NCBI GenBank assembly: GCA_038521625.1 | Contig: JBCBKP010000028.1 | Span: forward strand, 1-42,790 | Origin: JBCBKP01 sp038521625 | GTDB lineage: Bacteria; Planctomycetota; Phycisphaerae; Phycisphaerales; UBA1924 | Length of the DNA stretch: 42,790 nt | Reading direction: 5' to 3' | Part shown: in pieces, positions 7,510-15,572 of the stretch | Position numbering within the stretch: position 1 is the first letter of the stretch | Layout of the letters: each line of letters opens with the position of its first letter | Notes under the pieces: model-generated | Seen by the model: the letters and a program-made list of their open reading frames with translations, nothing else | Told to the model about the DNA's origin: nothing | Database searches by the model: none | Translations under genes and position numbers: made by a program

Positions 7510-8199
7510 GTGTCAGACACGTCGCTCGGAGTCATCGAACTGGGTCGGCTCGGCTATCGGGCCGCGTACGAGGCGCAGGTCCGCGTGCACGCGGACGTCC
7601 TGGCGGGCCGCGAGGCGGCGGGCGCCCCGGCGGGCCGCCTCTTGGTGGTCGAGCACGACCCGGTCATCACGGTCACGCGCCGGCCGGGCGTCGATCGGCA
7701 CGTGCTGGCGACCGAAGAGGCGCTGGCGCGGGCCGGCGTGGGGCTCGAGCCGACCGACCGCGGCGGGGACGTCACCTACCACGGTCCGGGTCAGCTGGTC
7801 GTGTATCCGATCGTTGATCTCAAGCGGCTCGGGCTCCGCGTGCACGAGTACATGCGGACGCTCGAGGCGGCGGTGATCGAGACGCTCGGCGCGTTCGGCC
7901 TCGAGGGCCGGCGGGACGCAGACGCCACCGGCGTCTGGCTCCGGATGAGATCCGGGGAGCTCGCGAAGGTCTGCGCGATGGGCGTCCGCCTGCGCCGCTG
8001 GGTCACCATGCACGGGCTCGCGCTGAACGTGCGGCCGGAGCTGTCTCACTTCGGGCTGATCGTGCCGTGCGGGCTCGTCGGGCGGCCTGTCACGAGCATG
8101 CACGCCGAACTCGGCGACCGGTGTCCGTCGATGGCCGAGGTCGGGCGTGCCCTGACCGCGGCGCTCTCGGATCGCCTGCTGCACGCCCCGTCGGCCTAG
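7510..8199 (+). CDS. lipB: Octanoyl-[acyl-carrier-protein]:protein octanoyltransferase
   Basis: 229 residues. LipB moves octanoyl from ACP to lipoyl domains, the first step of lipoate assembly; the pyruvate dehydrogenase E2 encoded later in this window is a natural client. The signature RGGDVTYHGPGQ lies at 84-95. The catalytic Lys is in LAKVCAMGVRLRR (~K153) and the catalytic Cys in IVPCGLVGRPVTSM (~C187). GTG 7510 is the first in-frame start after the opposing lpxA gene. The stop is only 4 bases from the end of the convergent chaperone gene. Confidence 0.93.
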   Translation: MSDTSLGVIELGRLGYRAAYEAQVRVHADVLAGREAAGAPAGRLLVVEHDPVITVTRRPGVDRHVLATEEALARAGVGLEPTDRGGDVTYHGPGQLVVYPIVDLKRLGLRVHEYMRTLEAAVIETLGAFGLEGRRDADATGVWLRMRSGELAKVCAMGVRLRRWVTMHGLALNVRPELSHFGLIVPCGLVGRPVTSMHAELGDRCPSMAEVGRALTAALSDRLLHAPSA

Positions 8200-8203
8200 C
8201 GAA

Positions 8204-8935
8204 TTACCCGCCGCCGCCGGGGGCGCCGGGCGTCAGGTCGAGCTGGACCTCGAGCTCCTCCTCGTCACGCGTCGGCGGCAGGCCGAGATCGACTCGGACC
8301 GCGGCGGTGAGATTGTCGCCCTCGGGCGCGATCAGGATGAGGCGGGCGAGGATCTCCTGGGTGACGGCGTTGAGGTTGTCGGCCCGCTCGGAGATCGGGG
8401 CGTTGCCGCGCGAGATCACGAGGTGCGTGTAGCCGCGATCCTGGGCGACGCGGACGCCGGCGCGGACGATCCGCTCGTAGGTCTCGCGTGCCTGGGCGGC
8501 GGCGAGCTCGTCGAGCTCGCGGAGCCCGGTGGCCTCGAACTCGCGCAGCTCGTTGAGCTTGACCTGGTACTCGTTCTGGAGGGCCTCGAACCGCTGCTGC
8601 AGCGGCGGGAACTCGGGGTTGTCGGCGGTCATCGTCGCGACGGTCTGGCGGATCTGGGCGATCTCCTGCTGGATCGCGCCGAGGTCATTCGAGATGGCCT
8701 CGCCGCGTCCGCGGATGCGTTCGATCTCGGCCTCGCGTGCGTCGCGGAACTGCACGTTGCGTGCGATCTCGGACTCCAGGACGTCGAGCATGTCGAAGTG
8801 GGCGATCCGCTGCGTGGGTGTCGTCGGCTGGCTGGCGGTGGCGCCCGAGACCGAGCCGAAGAGCCAGCCGGCGCCCGAGATGCCGAGCGCGAGGACGAAG
8901 GCGGAGGCGAGGGTGGTGGCGTTGTGCTTGTTCAC
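8204..8935 (-). CDS. OmpH/Skp-family periplasmic chaperone-like protein
   Basis: 243 residues from GTG 8935, with GGAGAT 8 nt upstream. An uncleaved or cleavable hydrophobic N-terminal segment (residues ~8-30) directs export. Residues ~40-190 are a long charged helical hairpin (IAHFDMLDVLESEI; then repeated RDAREAEIERIRG- and QQEIAQIRQ-type heptads), followed by TYERIVRAGVRVAQDRGYTHLVISR, which closely resembles the OmpH end. The family holds unfolded outer-membrane proteins in the periplasm. The C-terminal ~60 residues end in a Pro/Gly tail and exceed the usual Skp length (~160). Its closeness to lpxA echoes the common skp-lpx neighbourhood. Confidence 0.78.
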   Translation of the reverse strand: MNKHNATTLASAFVLALGISGAGWLFGSVSGATASQPTTPTQRIAHFDMLDVLESEIARNVQFRDAREAEIERIRGRGEAISNDLGAIQQEIAQIRQTVATMTADNPEFPPLQQRFEALQNEYQVKLNELREFEATGLRELDELAAAQARETYERIVRAGVRVAQDRGYTHLVISRGNAPISERADNLNAVTQEILARLILIAPEGDNLTAAVRVDLGLPPTRDEEELEVQLDLTPGAPGGGG

Positions 8936-9005
8936 GAACGGATCTCCGAGGGTGGGCGAGGGAGGCTGCAAAGCGGCTTTCGGCCGACTCTAGCGCGTCG
9001 GACCG

Positions 9006-9011
9006 TATATT
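9006..9011 (+). promoter_or_regulatory. Candidate -10 box (TATATT) upstream of the M29 aminopeptidase
   Basis: TATATT matches five of six bases of the sigma-70 -10 consensus, in a divergent gap, and leaves a ~45-nt leader that contains the Shine-Dalgarno AAAGGAA before ATG 9061. No convincing -35 is visible at 16-18 nt. Confidence 0.4.
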
Positions 9012-9060
9012 CACATCCCGTCCTTCGGTTGCGGACGGATCCCTGAAAGGAACCGAATCC

Positions 9061-10224
9061 ATGCGCGATCAGCGGCTCGACATCCTGGCGAAGGTGATCA
9101 CGGGCTATTCGACGTCGGTCAAGGCGGGCGACCTGGTGATGATCAGCGCCGACCCGGTGGCGCAGCCGCTGGTCGAGGCGCTCTACGAGGCGGTTCTCCG
9201 CGCGGGCGGGCACCCGATGTGGCGGGTGGCGAGCGAGTCGCTGGCGGACATCCAGCTCGAGCTCGCCAGCGACGCGCAGCTCGACTACCTCAATCCGCTG
9301 GACAAGGCCGCGATGGAGACGGTGGACGTCCGGATCGGGGTCTGGAGCGAGATCAACACGCGCGCGGGGACCCGCGTGCCGCCTTCGAAGCACGCGAAGG
9401 TGGGGCTCGCCAGGAAGCCGATCCTGAAGACGATGCTCGATCGGGCCGCCGCGGGCGAGCTGCGCTGGTGCGGGACGCTGCTGCCGACGCACGGGCTTGC
9501 GCAGGACGCCGAGATGAGTCTGCGGGCGTACGAGCGGTTCGTCTTCGGGGCTGGGCTGCTCCATGAGGCGGACCCGATCGCGGCGTGGCGTGCGATCCAC
9601 GACCGTCAGGAGCGGGTGCGCGAATTCCTGCAGGGCAAGAAGGTGCTTCGGTTCCGGGCTCCCGCGCGCGATGCGACCGGTGGCGGGCACGACGGGACCG
9701 ACCTGACGGTCGATGTCGACGGCGGTACCTGGATCAACTGCTCCGGCAAGGAGAACTTCCCGGACGGTGAGGTGTTCTGCGGGCCGCAGGGCGTGGATGG
9801 GCACGTCAACTACACTTTCCCGGCGGTGCACGACGGGCACGTGGTCGAGGGCGTGCGGCTCGAGTTCCGCGCCGGGCGGTGCGTCGGAGCCAGCGCTCGC
9901 ACCAACGAGGCCTATCTGATCGAGATGCTCGATCAGGATCAGGACGCGCGGAATCTGGGAGAGATCGCGATCGGGACGAACTACTCGATCAGGGAGCACA
10001 CACGTAACACCTTGTTCGACGAGAAGATCGGGGGCACGTTCCACGCCGCGGTCGGCGCTGGCTACCCGGAATCGGGCAGCACGAGCGATTCGGCGCTGCA
10101 CTGGGACATGGTGTGCGATCTGCGACCGGATGAGCTTGCCGGCATTCCGGGCGGGACGATCGAGGCGGACGGCGAGGTCTTCCACCGTGACGGCGCCATC
10201 CTGATCGACGGCTGGAACGCCTGA
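9061..10224 (+). CDS. Aminopeptidase, peptidase family M29 (AmpS/AmpT-type)
   Basis: 387 residues. M29 enzymes are cytoplasmic di-metal aminopeptidases. Expected ligand regions occur in order: FPDGEVFCGP (Glu), LGEIAIGTN (Glu), GGTFHAAVG (His) and LHWDMV (His and Asp) near the end. Length fits the family (~370-410). ATG 9061 has a good AAAGGAA ribosome site. It stands where mraZ would be expected, 11 bp before rsmH, and is probably co-transcribed with the division genes; that looks like a local arrangement rather than a functional link. Confidence 0.9.
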   Translation: MRDQRLDILAKVITGYSTSVKAGDLVMISADPVAQPLVEALYEAVLRAGGHPMWRVASESLADIQLELASDAQLDYLNPLDKAAMETVDVRIGVWSEINTRAGTRVPPSKHAKVGLARKPILKTMLDRAAAGELRWCGTLLPTHGLAQDAEMSLRAYERFVFGAGLLHEADPIAAWRAIHDRQERVREFLQGKKVLRFRAPARDATGGGHDGTDLTVDVDGGTWINCSGKENFPDGEVFCGPQGVDGHVNYTFPAVHDGHVVEGVRLEFRAGRCVGASARTNEAYLIEMLDQDQDARNLGEIAIGTNYSIREHTRNTLFDEKIGGTFHAAVGAGYPESGSTSDSALHWDMVCDLRPDELAGIPGGTIEADGEVFHRDGAILIDGWNA

Positions 10225-10235
10225 GCGGGGGCGGC

Positions 10236-11219
10236 ATGGGCGAGGCGCTCGGCCACATCCCGATCATGCCCGAGGAGACCCTCGAGCTGTTGGCGCCCGC
10301 GGCGGGGGAGACGTATGCCGATCTCACCGCGGGGCTGGGGGGGCACGCCTCGGCCGTGGCTTCGCGGCTCGGCGGCGGCGGGCGCGTTGTGCTCTGCGAT
10401 CTGGATCCCGGGAACCTGCGACGCGCGGAGGCGGCGGTGCGGCGGGCGCTCCGTCCGGAGGAGCCCGAGGCGGCCGATGTGGTTGCGTATCACGGCAGCT
10501 TCGTCGGCCTGCCGGACCGGATGATCGGGCAGGGCGTCCGGGCGGACTGCGTGCTCGCGGATCTCGGCTTCGCGAGCAACCAGGTCGACGATCCGGCGCG
10601 CGGTCTCAGCTTCAGGTCTGACGGGCCCCTGGATATGCGTCTGGACCCGACGTCGGGCGCGACGGCGGCGGAGCTCGTCGCGAGCCTGCCGGAGGATCGT
10701 CTGGCGAAGATCATCTTCGAGTACGGCGAGGAGCGTGCATCTCGGCGGGTCGCGCGAAGGATTGTTGAAGCGCGCGCGAGGGAGCCGATAACCACCACAA
10801 AGCAGCTGGCGGATATCGCGCGCGCGGCGGTCGGTCCGCCGCGCGCGCCGCGGAGACCCGGCGTGAAAGTGATCGACTCGGCGACCCGCACGTTCCAGGC
10901 GCTGCGGATCGCGGTGAATGACGAGCTCGGGGCGCTCGAGGCGCTGCTCGGGTCGATCCGGGAGTCGGTCGAGCGGATCGCTCGCGGGCAGGAGCAACGG
11001 TCCTGGTTGCACGCGGGCGCTCGTGTCGGCATCATGTCGTTCCACAGCCTCGAGGACCGGCTCGTGAAGCGGGCGTTCGCGGGGCTCGCGGAGGACGGGC
11101 TGGGCGAGCGCGTCACACGCAAGCCCGCCGTGGCGGGCGAGGTCGAGCGGGAGCGGAACCCGCGTTCGCGCTCGGCGAAGCTCCGGGTTGTGCGCGTCGG
11201 CGACCCGCGCTACAACTGA
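10236..11219 (+). CDS. rsmH: 16S rRNA (cytosine(1402)-N4)-methyltransferase
   Basis: 327 residues. RsmH (MraW) N4-methylates C1402 in the 16S P-site. The start HIPIMPEETLELL, then YADLTAGLGGHA (SAM motif I), ADCVLADLGFASNQVDDPARG with FRSDGPLDMRLD, FEYGEERASRRVARRI, TRTFQALRIAVNDEL and FHSLEDRLVKRAF are all hallmark segments. The ATG follows GGGGGCGGC. As in many bacteria it heads the division gene cluster, here followed by LysM, ftsL-like and ftsI genes. Confidence 0.96.
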   Translation: MGEALGHIPIMPEETLELLAPAAGETYADLTAGLGGHASAVASRLGGGGRVVLCDLDPGNLRRAEAAVRRALRPEEPEAADVVAYHGSFVGLPDRMIGQGVRADCVLADLGFASNQVDDPARGLSFRSDGPLDMRLDPTSGATAAELVASLPEDRLAKIIFEYGEERASRRVARRIVEARAREPITTTKQLADIARAAVGPPRAPRRPGVKVIDSATRTFQALRIAVNDELGALEALLGSIRESVERIARGQEQRSWLHAGARVGIMSFHSLEDRLVKRAFAGLAEDGLGERVTRKPAVAGEVERERNPRSRSAKLRVVRVGDPRYN

Positions 11220-11405
11220 CCTGTCGCGGCGGCCTCAGCGGGCCGCGTGCGAGATTCGCTCCGCTCGAGCCACGGAACGGCCACGGCGTTGCGAGGGAAG
11301 TCCGCGCCGGCCGCGTCCGGCGTGGTCGGGGAAACTGGAAAGGCGTCGATCGCGGTCGCTCGAGGGCGGCCGGGCTCGGACCGCCGCAGCACGGAAGCTG
11401 TGGTC

Positions 11406-12227
11406 GTGAATCGCGAATCGAAACTCGTCGTCATTATCGCCTTCGTTGTTTGTCTGGTGGTCGCGGTGCTGATCAGCGACCACTTCTCGACAGCGCGCAC
11501 GCAGATCACCGGCGCCGGCATGACCGAGCCGGAGGAGCTCGTGGTCGTGCTGCCGCAGATTCCTCGATCGGGGACGGATCCGCGATCCGCGGCGGGTGGG
11601 GGCTCGTCGCTCGGGACTGCGTCCGCCGCCGATGCCTCGGATCGGAGCGCCGCGGTGCCGCCGGACGGGGCCATCGAGCGCCGACCCGAGGCTCCGACTT
11701 CGGAGCCGGAGCCGATCGAGATCGCGATCGGGCCGCGCTCGCAGCCCGGCGGTCTTGGCGCGCTGCTCGATCTGGCCGAGCGTAACGGCGTTCCGCTTCG
11801 GGGCGTGCCGGCGCTTGAGGCCCGCCAAGAGAAGAGCGAGTCGCGCCCGGCTCCCGGTCCGACGCACACGGTCCGCTCGGGCGAGACGATGACGTCCATC
11901 GCCCGCGAGCGGCTCGGCGACGCGCGGCGCTGGCGCGACATCGAGGCACTCAACCCCGAGATCGATCCGCGGGCGCTCCGGGTCGGGCAGACGCTCCGGC
12001 TCCCAGTCGGTGCGGCCGCGGTGGCGACTCCGGCCGAGAGACCGGCCGAGAGTCTGGCCGAGACGACCATGTACGTCGTCCGCCGAGGCGACACGCTCAG
12101 CCAGATCTCGCAGCGGCTGCTCGGCACGGTGCGCCGGCAGGGCGAGATCCTCGCGCTCAACTCCGACAAGATCCGGGACGCGGACGATCTCTGGGCCGGG
12201 CTGGAGCTGCGGATGCCGGCGAAGTAG
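11406..12227 (+). CDS. Membrane-anchored protein with two LysM domains
   Basis: 273 residues if it starts at GTG 11406, which has GGAAG ~8 nt upstream; the frame is open back to 11247 but that leader is low-complexity. One N-terminal transmembrane helix (VVIIAFVVCLVVAVLI, residues ~7-25) precedes a ~130-residue Pro/Ser/Ala linker. Then come two LysM motifs, HTVRSGETMTSIARERLGD... and YVVRRGDTLSQISQRLLGT..., each ending in a GxxLRLP/LRMP strand. LysM binds N-acetylglucosamine polymers, so this is a periplasmic peptidoglycan binder tethered to the inner membrane. It sits between rsmH and the ftsL-like gene, suggesting a role at the division site. Confidence 0.82.
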   Translation: MNRESKLVVIIAFVVCLVVAVLISDHFSTARTQITGAGMTEPEELVVVLPQIPRSGTDPRSAAGGGSSLGTASAADASDRSAAVPPDGAIERRPEAPTSEPEPIEIAIGPRSQPGGLGALLDLAERNGVPLRGVPALEARQEKSESRPAPGPTHTVRSGETMTSIARERLGDARRWRDIEALNPEIDPRALRVGQTLRLPVGAAAVATPAERPAESLAETTMYVVRRGDTLSQISQRLLGTVRRQGEILALNSDKIRDADDLWAGLELRMPAK

Positions 12228-12235
12228 GGCGGGGC

Positions 12236-12472
12236 GTGGACGGATCGCGGCGCGGAACCGGTTCCTCAACGGCGCTTGCGCGAGCCACGACGCTCGTGGT
12301 CTGCGCTGCGGTCGTCGGTCTGGCGCTGCTCGCGCTGCGGCAGGCCCGGCTGCAGGCCGCGCACGAACTGACGCAGTCTCGGCGGCGCATCGCGGCGCAG
12401 ACCGACCGGGTCGATGCCCTGTTGGGGGAGATCGCGCTCGCGATCGATGACACATCACGGGGTCGGCCATGA
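12236..12472 (+). CDS. ftsL: FtsL-like short membrane protein
   Basis: 78 residues, GTG start. A short basic N terminus is followed by one transmembrane helix (TTLVVCAAVVGLALLAL, ~18-34) and a coiled-coil-like region (LQAAHELTQSRRRIAAQTDRVDALL). That is the FtsL/DivIC plan, but primary sequence in this family is weak, so the call rests on topology, size and position directly before ftsI. Its last 4 bases overlap the ftsI ATG (ATGA), implying coupled translation. Confidence 0.6.
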   Translation: MDGSRRGTGSSTALARATTLVVCAAVVGLALLALRQARLQAAHELTQSRRRIAAQTDRVDALLGEIALAIDDTSRGRP

Positions 12473-14508
12473 ACGCCGCGCGCCTCGCCGTCGTCTGCGG
12501 CGCCGGTTTCTCCCTGGTCGCGATCGCCGTGCTGCTCCGCATCGCATCGCTGCAGATCGCGCCGGCGACATCGCTCGAGGCGTGGCTGCGGGATCACGAG
12601 CGGACGACGAGCATCGAGGGGCGGCGCGGCCGGATCCTGGACCGGCGCGGACGGCCGCTGGCGGTGACGATGCCGGGGCGGCGGATCGTGATCGATCCCG
12701 AGGAGGCGCGCGAAGACCCGCACCGGGTGATCGGGGTGCTTGCGGGTGAGCTGGGCATCAACGGCAACGAGCTCGGCGCCCGGCTGCTGCGCGATCTGGC
12801 GGTCAACGAGCGCCGTCGTTCGGTCCTGGAGGCGATGGAGCCGGAGGCGAGCGAGCCCTCGCTCGAGCGGCTCTGGGAGCGGGTCGTCGTGCGGTTCTCG
12901 GGGGCCGAGGATGCTGCCGCGGACCACGACGCCGCCGGCGAAGTGCCGCGTCTTCGTCGCTACCTCCCTGTGGAAGGTCCGATCCCGATCGAGCGGGCGG
13001 AGCGCGTGCTCGCTCTCGGGCTGCCCGGGGTCTGGGCGGAACGGCGACCGGTCCGGGTCTACCCGGCCGGCGAGGACGAAGCGCTCGAGGACACGCTCGC
13101 GGGCGTGGTCGGGCTGGTCAACCACGCGCACGACGGGGCGCTCGGCGTCGAGCTCGCGTTCGACGGATCGCTCGAGGGCGAGGACGGCGGTCTCTCTTCG
13201 GTCCGCGATGCGCGCGGACGCCCGCTCTGGCTCGGGCCCGGCGGCGTGGCGTCGCCCGAGCCCGGCGGCGAGGTCCGGCTCTCGATCGACGCGACGATCC
13301 AGCGGATCGCGGTCGAGGAGCTGCGACGTGGCCTGGATGACGCGGACGCGGCGGGCGGTCGTGTCGTCGTGATCGATCCCGCGACCGGCGAGGTGCTCGC
13401 GATGGCCGACCTCGAGCGCGAGATCGACGGGCTGCTCGAGTACCCGTTCGTCGACGCGGGCATCCCGCCCGCCGAGCGGCCCGAGGCGCCGGCGACGCCG
13501 TACGCGCGGTACCGCGTGCTCCCGGCGGACGAGGGCGGCGAGCGTCACCCGGCGCTGGCCCGCAGCCGCGTGGTCGAGGACATCTACGAGCCCGGTTCGA
13601 TCTTCAAGCCCTTGGTCTGGGCGACGGCCCTGGCAGCGGGCGTGACGGAGCAGGGCGAGACGTTCCCGACCGGCGGCGACGACTACCGGACGCCCTACGG
13701 GCGGACGATCCGGGACGTCACGCGGCGCGAGAATCTCGACTGGGAGGGCGTGCTCGTGCACTCGTCCAACGTCGGGATGTCGATCGCGGCCGATCGGCTC
13801 GGCGACCGGACGATGCAGCGCGTGGTCCGGGCGTTCGGGTTCGGCGAGCGGACCGGGCTTGGGCTCGCCGGCGAATCGGGCGGGCTCACGACGCCCGCGA
13901 GCCGCTGGAACGACTACTCGAGGTCATCGGTCAGCTTCGGGCAGGAGATCTCGGCGACGCCGGCGCAGATGGTGCGGGCGTTCGCCACGCTGGCACGCAC
14001 GGGGCGCGCGGCGGGGACGCTGCCGCGGCTTCGGCTCACCGCGGACGAGGGCTCCGGCGTCGAACCGCTCGAGCGCGTGCTGCCGGGCTGGGCGGCCGAG
14101 CGGACGCGGTTCGTGCTCGTGCGTGTCGCCGAGCGGATGGACGGGCTGATGGCGACGAAGTTCGACGACGTGCGCGCGCCGCGGTTCAGCATGTTCGGCA
14201 AGAGCGGCACGGCGCAGATCGCGCTGACCCCGCCGCCCGGGATGGTCCGCCCGCGCGGGGCGATCGGCTACTACCCCGACCAGCGGATCTCGAGCTTCAT
14301 CGCGGGGGCGCCGGTCGAGCTGCCGCGGTTGGTCGTGATGGTCTCCATCGATGACCCCGGCCCCGATCTGCTGCGTTCGGAGACGCACTACGGCAGCCAC
14401 GTCGCCGGCCCGGTCGTACGCCGGGTCGTGGAGCGCGGCCTGACCTACCTGCGTGTCGAGCCGGACCTTCCGGGCCCCGGCGCGGAGCCCGAGGTCGCGT
14501 CGCGCTGA
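12469..14508 (+). CDS. ftsI: Peptidoglycan transpeptidase, penicillin-binding protein 2/FtsI class
   Basis: 679 residues. An N-terminal transmembrane helix is followed by the class B dimerisation region (RRGRILDRRGRPLAVT, ~45-60) and the transpeptidase domain. Catalytic motifs: SxxK in YEPGSIFKPL (Ser ~377), SxN in VHSSNVGMS (~432) and KSGT in FGKSGTAQ (~578). It cross-links septal murein in the periplasm. At 679 residues it is longer than E. coli FtsI, with an extended segment (~120-200) before the catalytic domain. It shows that the cell makes peptidoglycan. It is last in the plus-strand cluster, ending 14 bp from a convergent gene. Confidence 0.93.
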   Translation: MNAARLAVVCGAGFSLVAIAVLLRIASLQIAPATSLEAWLRDHERTTSIEGRRGRILDRRGRPLAVTMPGRRIVIDPEEAREDPHRVIGVLAGELGINGNELGARLLRDLAVNERRRSVLEAMEPEASEPSLERLWERVVVRFSGAEDAAADHDAAGEVPRLRRYLPVEGPIPIERAERVLALGLPGVWAERRPVRVYPAGEDEALEDTLAGVVGLVNHAHDGALGVELAFDGSLEGEDGGLSSVRDARGRPLWLGPGGVASPEPGGEVRLSIDATIQRIAVEELRRGLDDADAAGGRVVVIDPATGEVLAMADLEREIDGLLEYPFVDAGIPPAERPEAPATPYARYRVLPADEGGERHPALARSRVVEDIYEPGSIFKPLVWATALAAGVTEQGETFPTGGDDYRTPYGRTIRDVTRRENLDWEGVLVHSSNVGMSIAADRLGDRTMQRVVRAFGFGERTGLGLAGESGGLTTPASRWNDYSRSSVSFGQEISATPAQMVRAFATLARTGRAAGTLPRLRLTADEGSGVEPLERVLPGWAAERTRFVLVRVAERMDGLMATKFDDVRAPRFSMFGKSGTAQIALTPPPGMVRPRGAIGYYPDQRISSFIAGAPVELPRLVVMVSIDDPGPDLLRSETHYGSHVAGPVVRRVVERGLTYLRVEPDLPGPGAEPEVASR

Positions 14509-14522
14509 GCGGGTCGTTCAGT

Positions 14523-15572
14523 TCAGTTCAGGCTGGGCGGTCGTGCGATCGGCGAGCGGCCGAGGATGATCGCGTCGCGGGCCCCGGTGCGGGTGATCTC
14601 GGTGAGGAACCGGCGCCAGTGCGCATCGGCGCCGGCGAGGTCTTCATTGAAGTAGATCCGGAACGGGGCGTTGCCGATGCGGCTGAGAACGGCGTTGCGT
14701 GCCGCGCGGGCGCCGAGCGCCTCGCGGAGCCGCGCCTGGTAGGTGCCGCCGGCCGCCTCGCGCACGATGCGTTCGAGGCGGATGCGGCCCTCGGCGCCCA
14801 GCCCCTCGGCGAGGAAGTGGGCGAGCGCCCAGACCTGGGCGTAGTAGTCGAGCGTGTCGCCGGCGCTGGTCCGGAGCAGGTCCTCGGGCCGGGAATCGAG
14901 CAGCTCGCGCAGCGGAAGCACGCGGCCGTTGGCGACGAGCTCGCGCAGGCGGTCGAATCGCTCGGGGTTCGACCACGGCTTGAAGTCGGGCGTGTTCGGA
15001 TCGGCGGCCGACCAGCGGAAGCCCTCCATGTAGCACGCGAGGCCCTCCTCGAGCCAGATCGGCAGCGGCTGACGGAAGACGGACTGCGTGTACTGGTGCC
15101 AGCCCTCGTGCGCGGCGATGTTGAGTGTGCGCTGGGGCCCGATGTCGAAGTAGACGGCGCGGGTCTGGGCCGCGTAGCCGCCCGACTGGATCCGCAGCAG
15201 GACGTTGGCGCGCTCGGGCAGGAGCGTCTGGGTGAGGGTGGCCCATTGCGGGCGCGAGGCCATGAGGTAGGTCTCGAGCGGGGCCCGCGGGCGTGGCAGC
15301 GGCCCGAGCGTGGTCGAGTAGTGCGTGAGCGCGAGCTCGGCGAAGCGGGGGAAGCGGCCGAGCAGCGTGCTGTCGGGCATCGTCGTGTGGATGCGGAAGT
15401 TCGCCGTCCGGATCAGCCGCCCGCGCGATCCGGCGAAGGTCCAGGCGTCCACGTCGACGATCGGGTTGCTCGCGCGGGCGGAGGCGACGCCGGGCGAAAC
15501 GGTCGCGGGGCGCTGCGGCGCGGCGCAGCCGCCGAGGGCGAGGGTCGCGGCGAGGACCAGCGGGCGGGTCAC
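14523..15572 (-). CDS. Lipoprotein with DUF1570-like metallopeptidase motif
   Basis: 349 residues. A short signal peptide ends in a lipobox (LGGC, Cys ~16). The core contains HEGWH at 155-159, followed ~16 residues later by WLEEGLACYMEG. This HExxH-plus-Glu layout is that of gluzincin peptidases and of DUF1570 proteins common in planctomycetes. It is probably a zinc-dependent hydrolase anchored in an envelope membrane. GTG 15572 overlaps the valS stop (GTGA). Substrate unknown. Confidence 0.72.
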   Translation of the reverse strand: MTRPLVLAATLALGGCAAPQRPATVSPGVASARASNPIVDVDAWTFAGSRGRLIRTANFRIHTTMPDSTLLGRFPRFAELALTHYSTTLGPLPRPRAPLETYLMASRPQWATLTQTLLPERANVLLRIQSGGYAAQTRAVYFDIGPQRTLNIAAHEGWHQYTQSVFRQPLPIWLEEGLACYMEGFRWSAADPNTPDFKPWSNPERFDRLRELVANGRVLPLRELLDSRPEDLLRTSAGDTLDYYAQVWALAHFLAEGLGAEGRIRLERIVREAAGGTYQARLREALGARAARNAVLSRIGNAPFRIYFNEDLAGADAHWRRFLTEITRTGARDAIILGRSPIARPPSLN

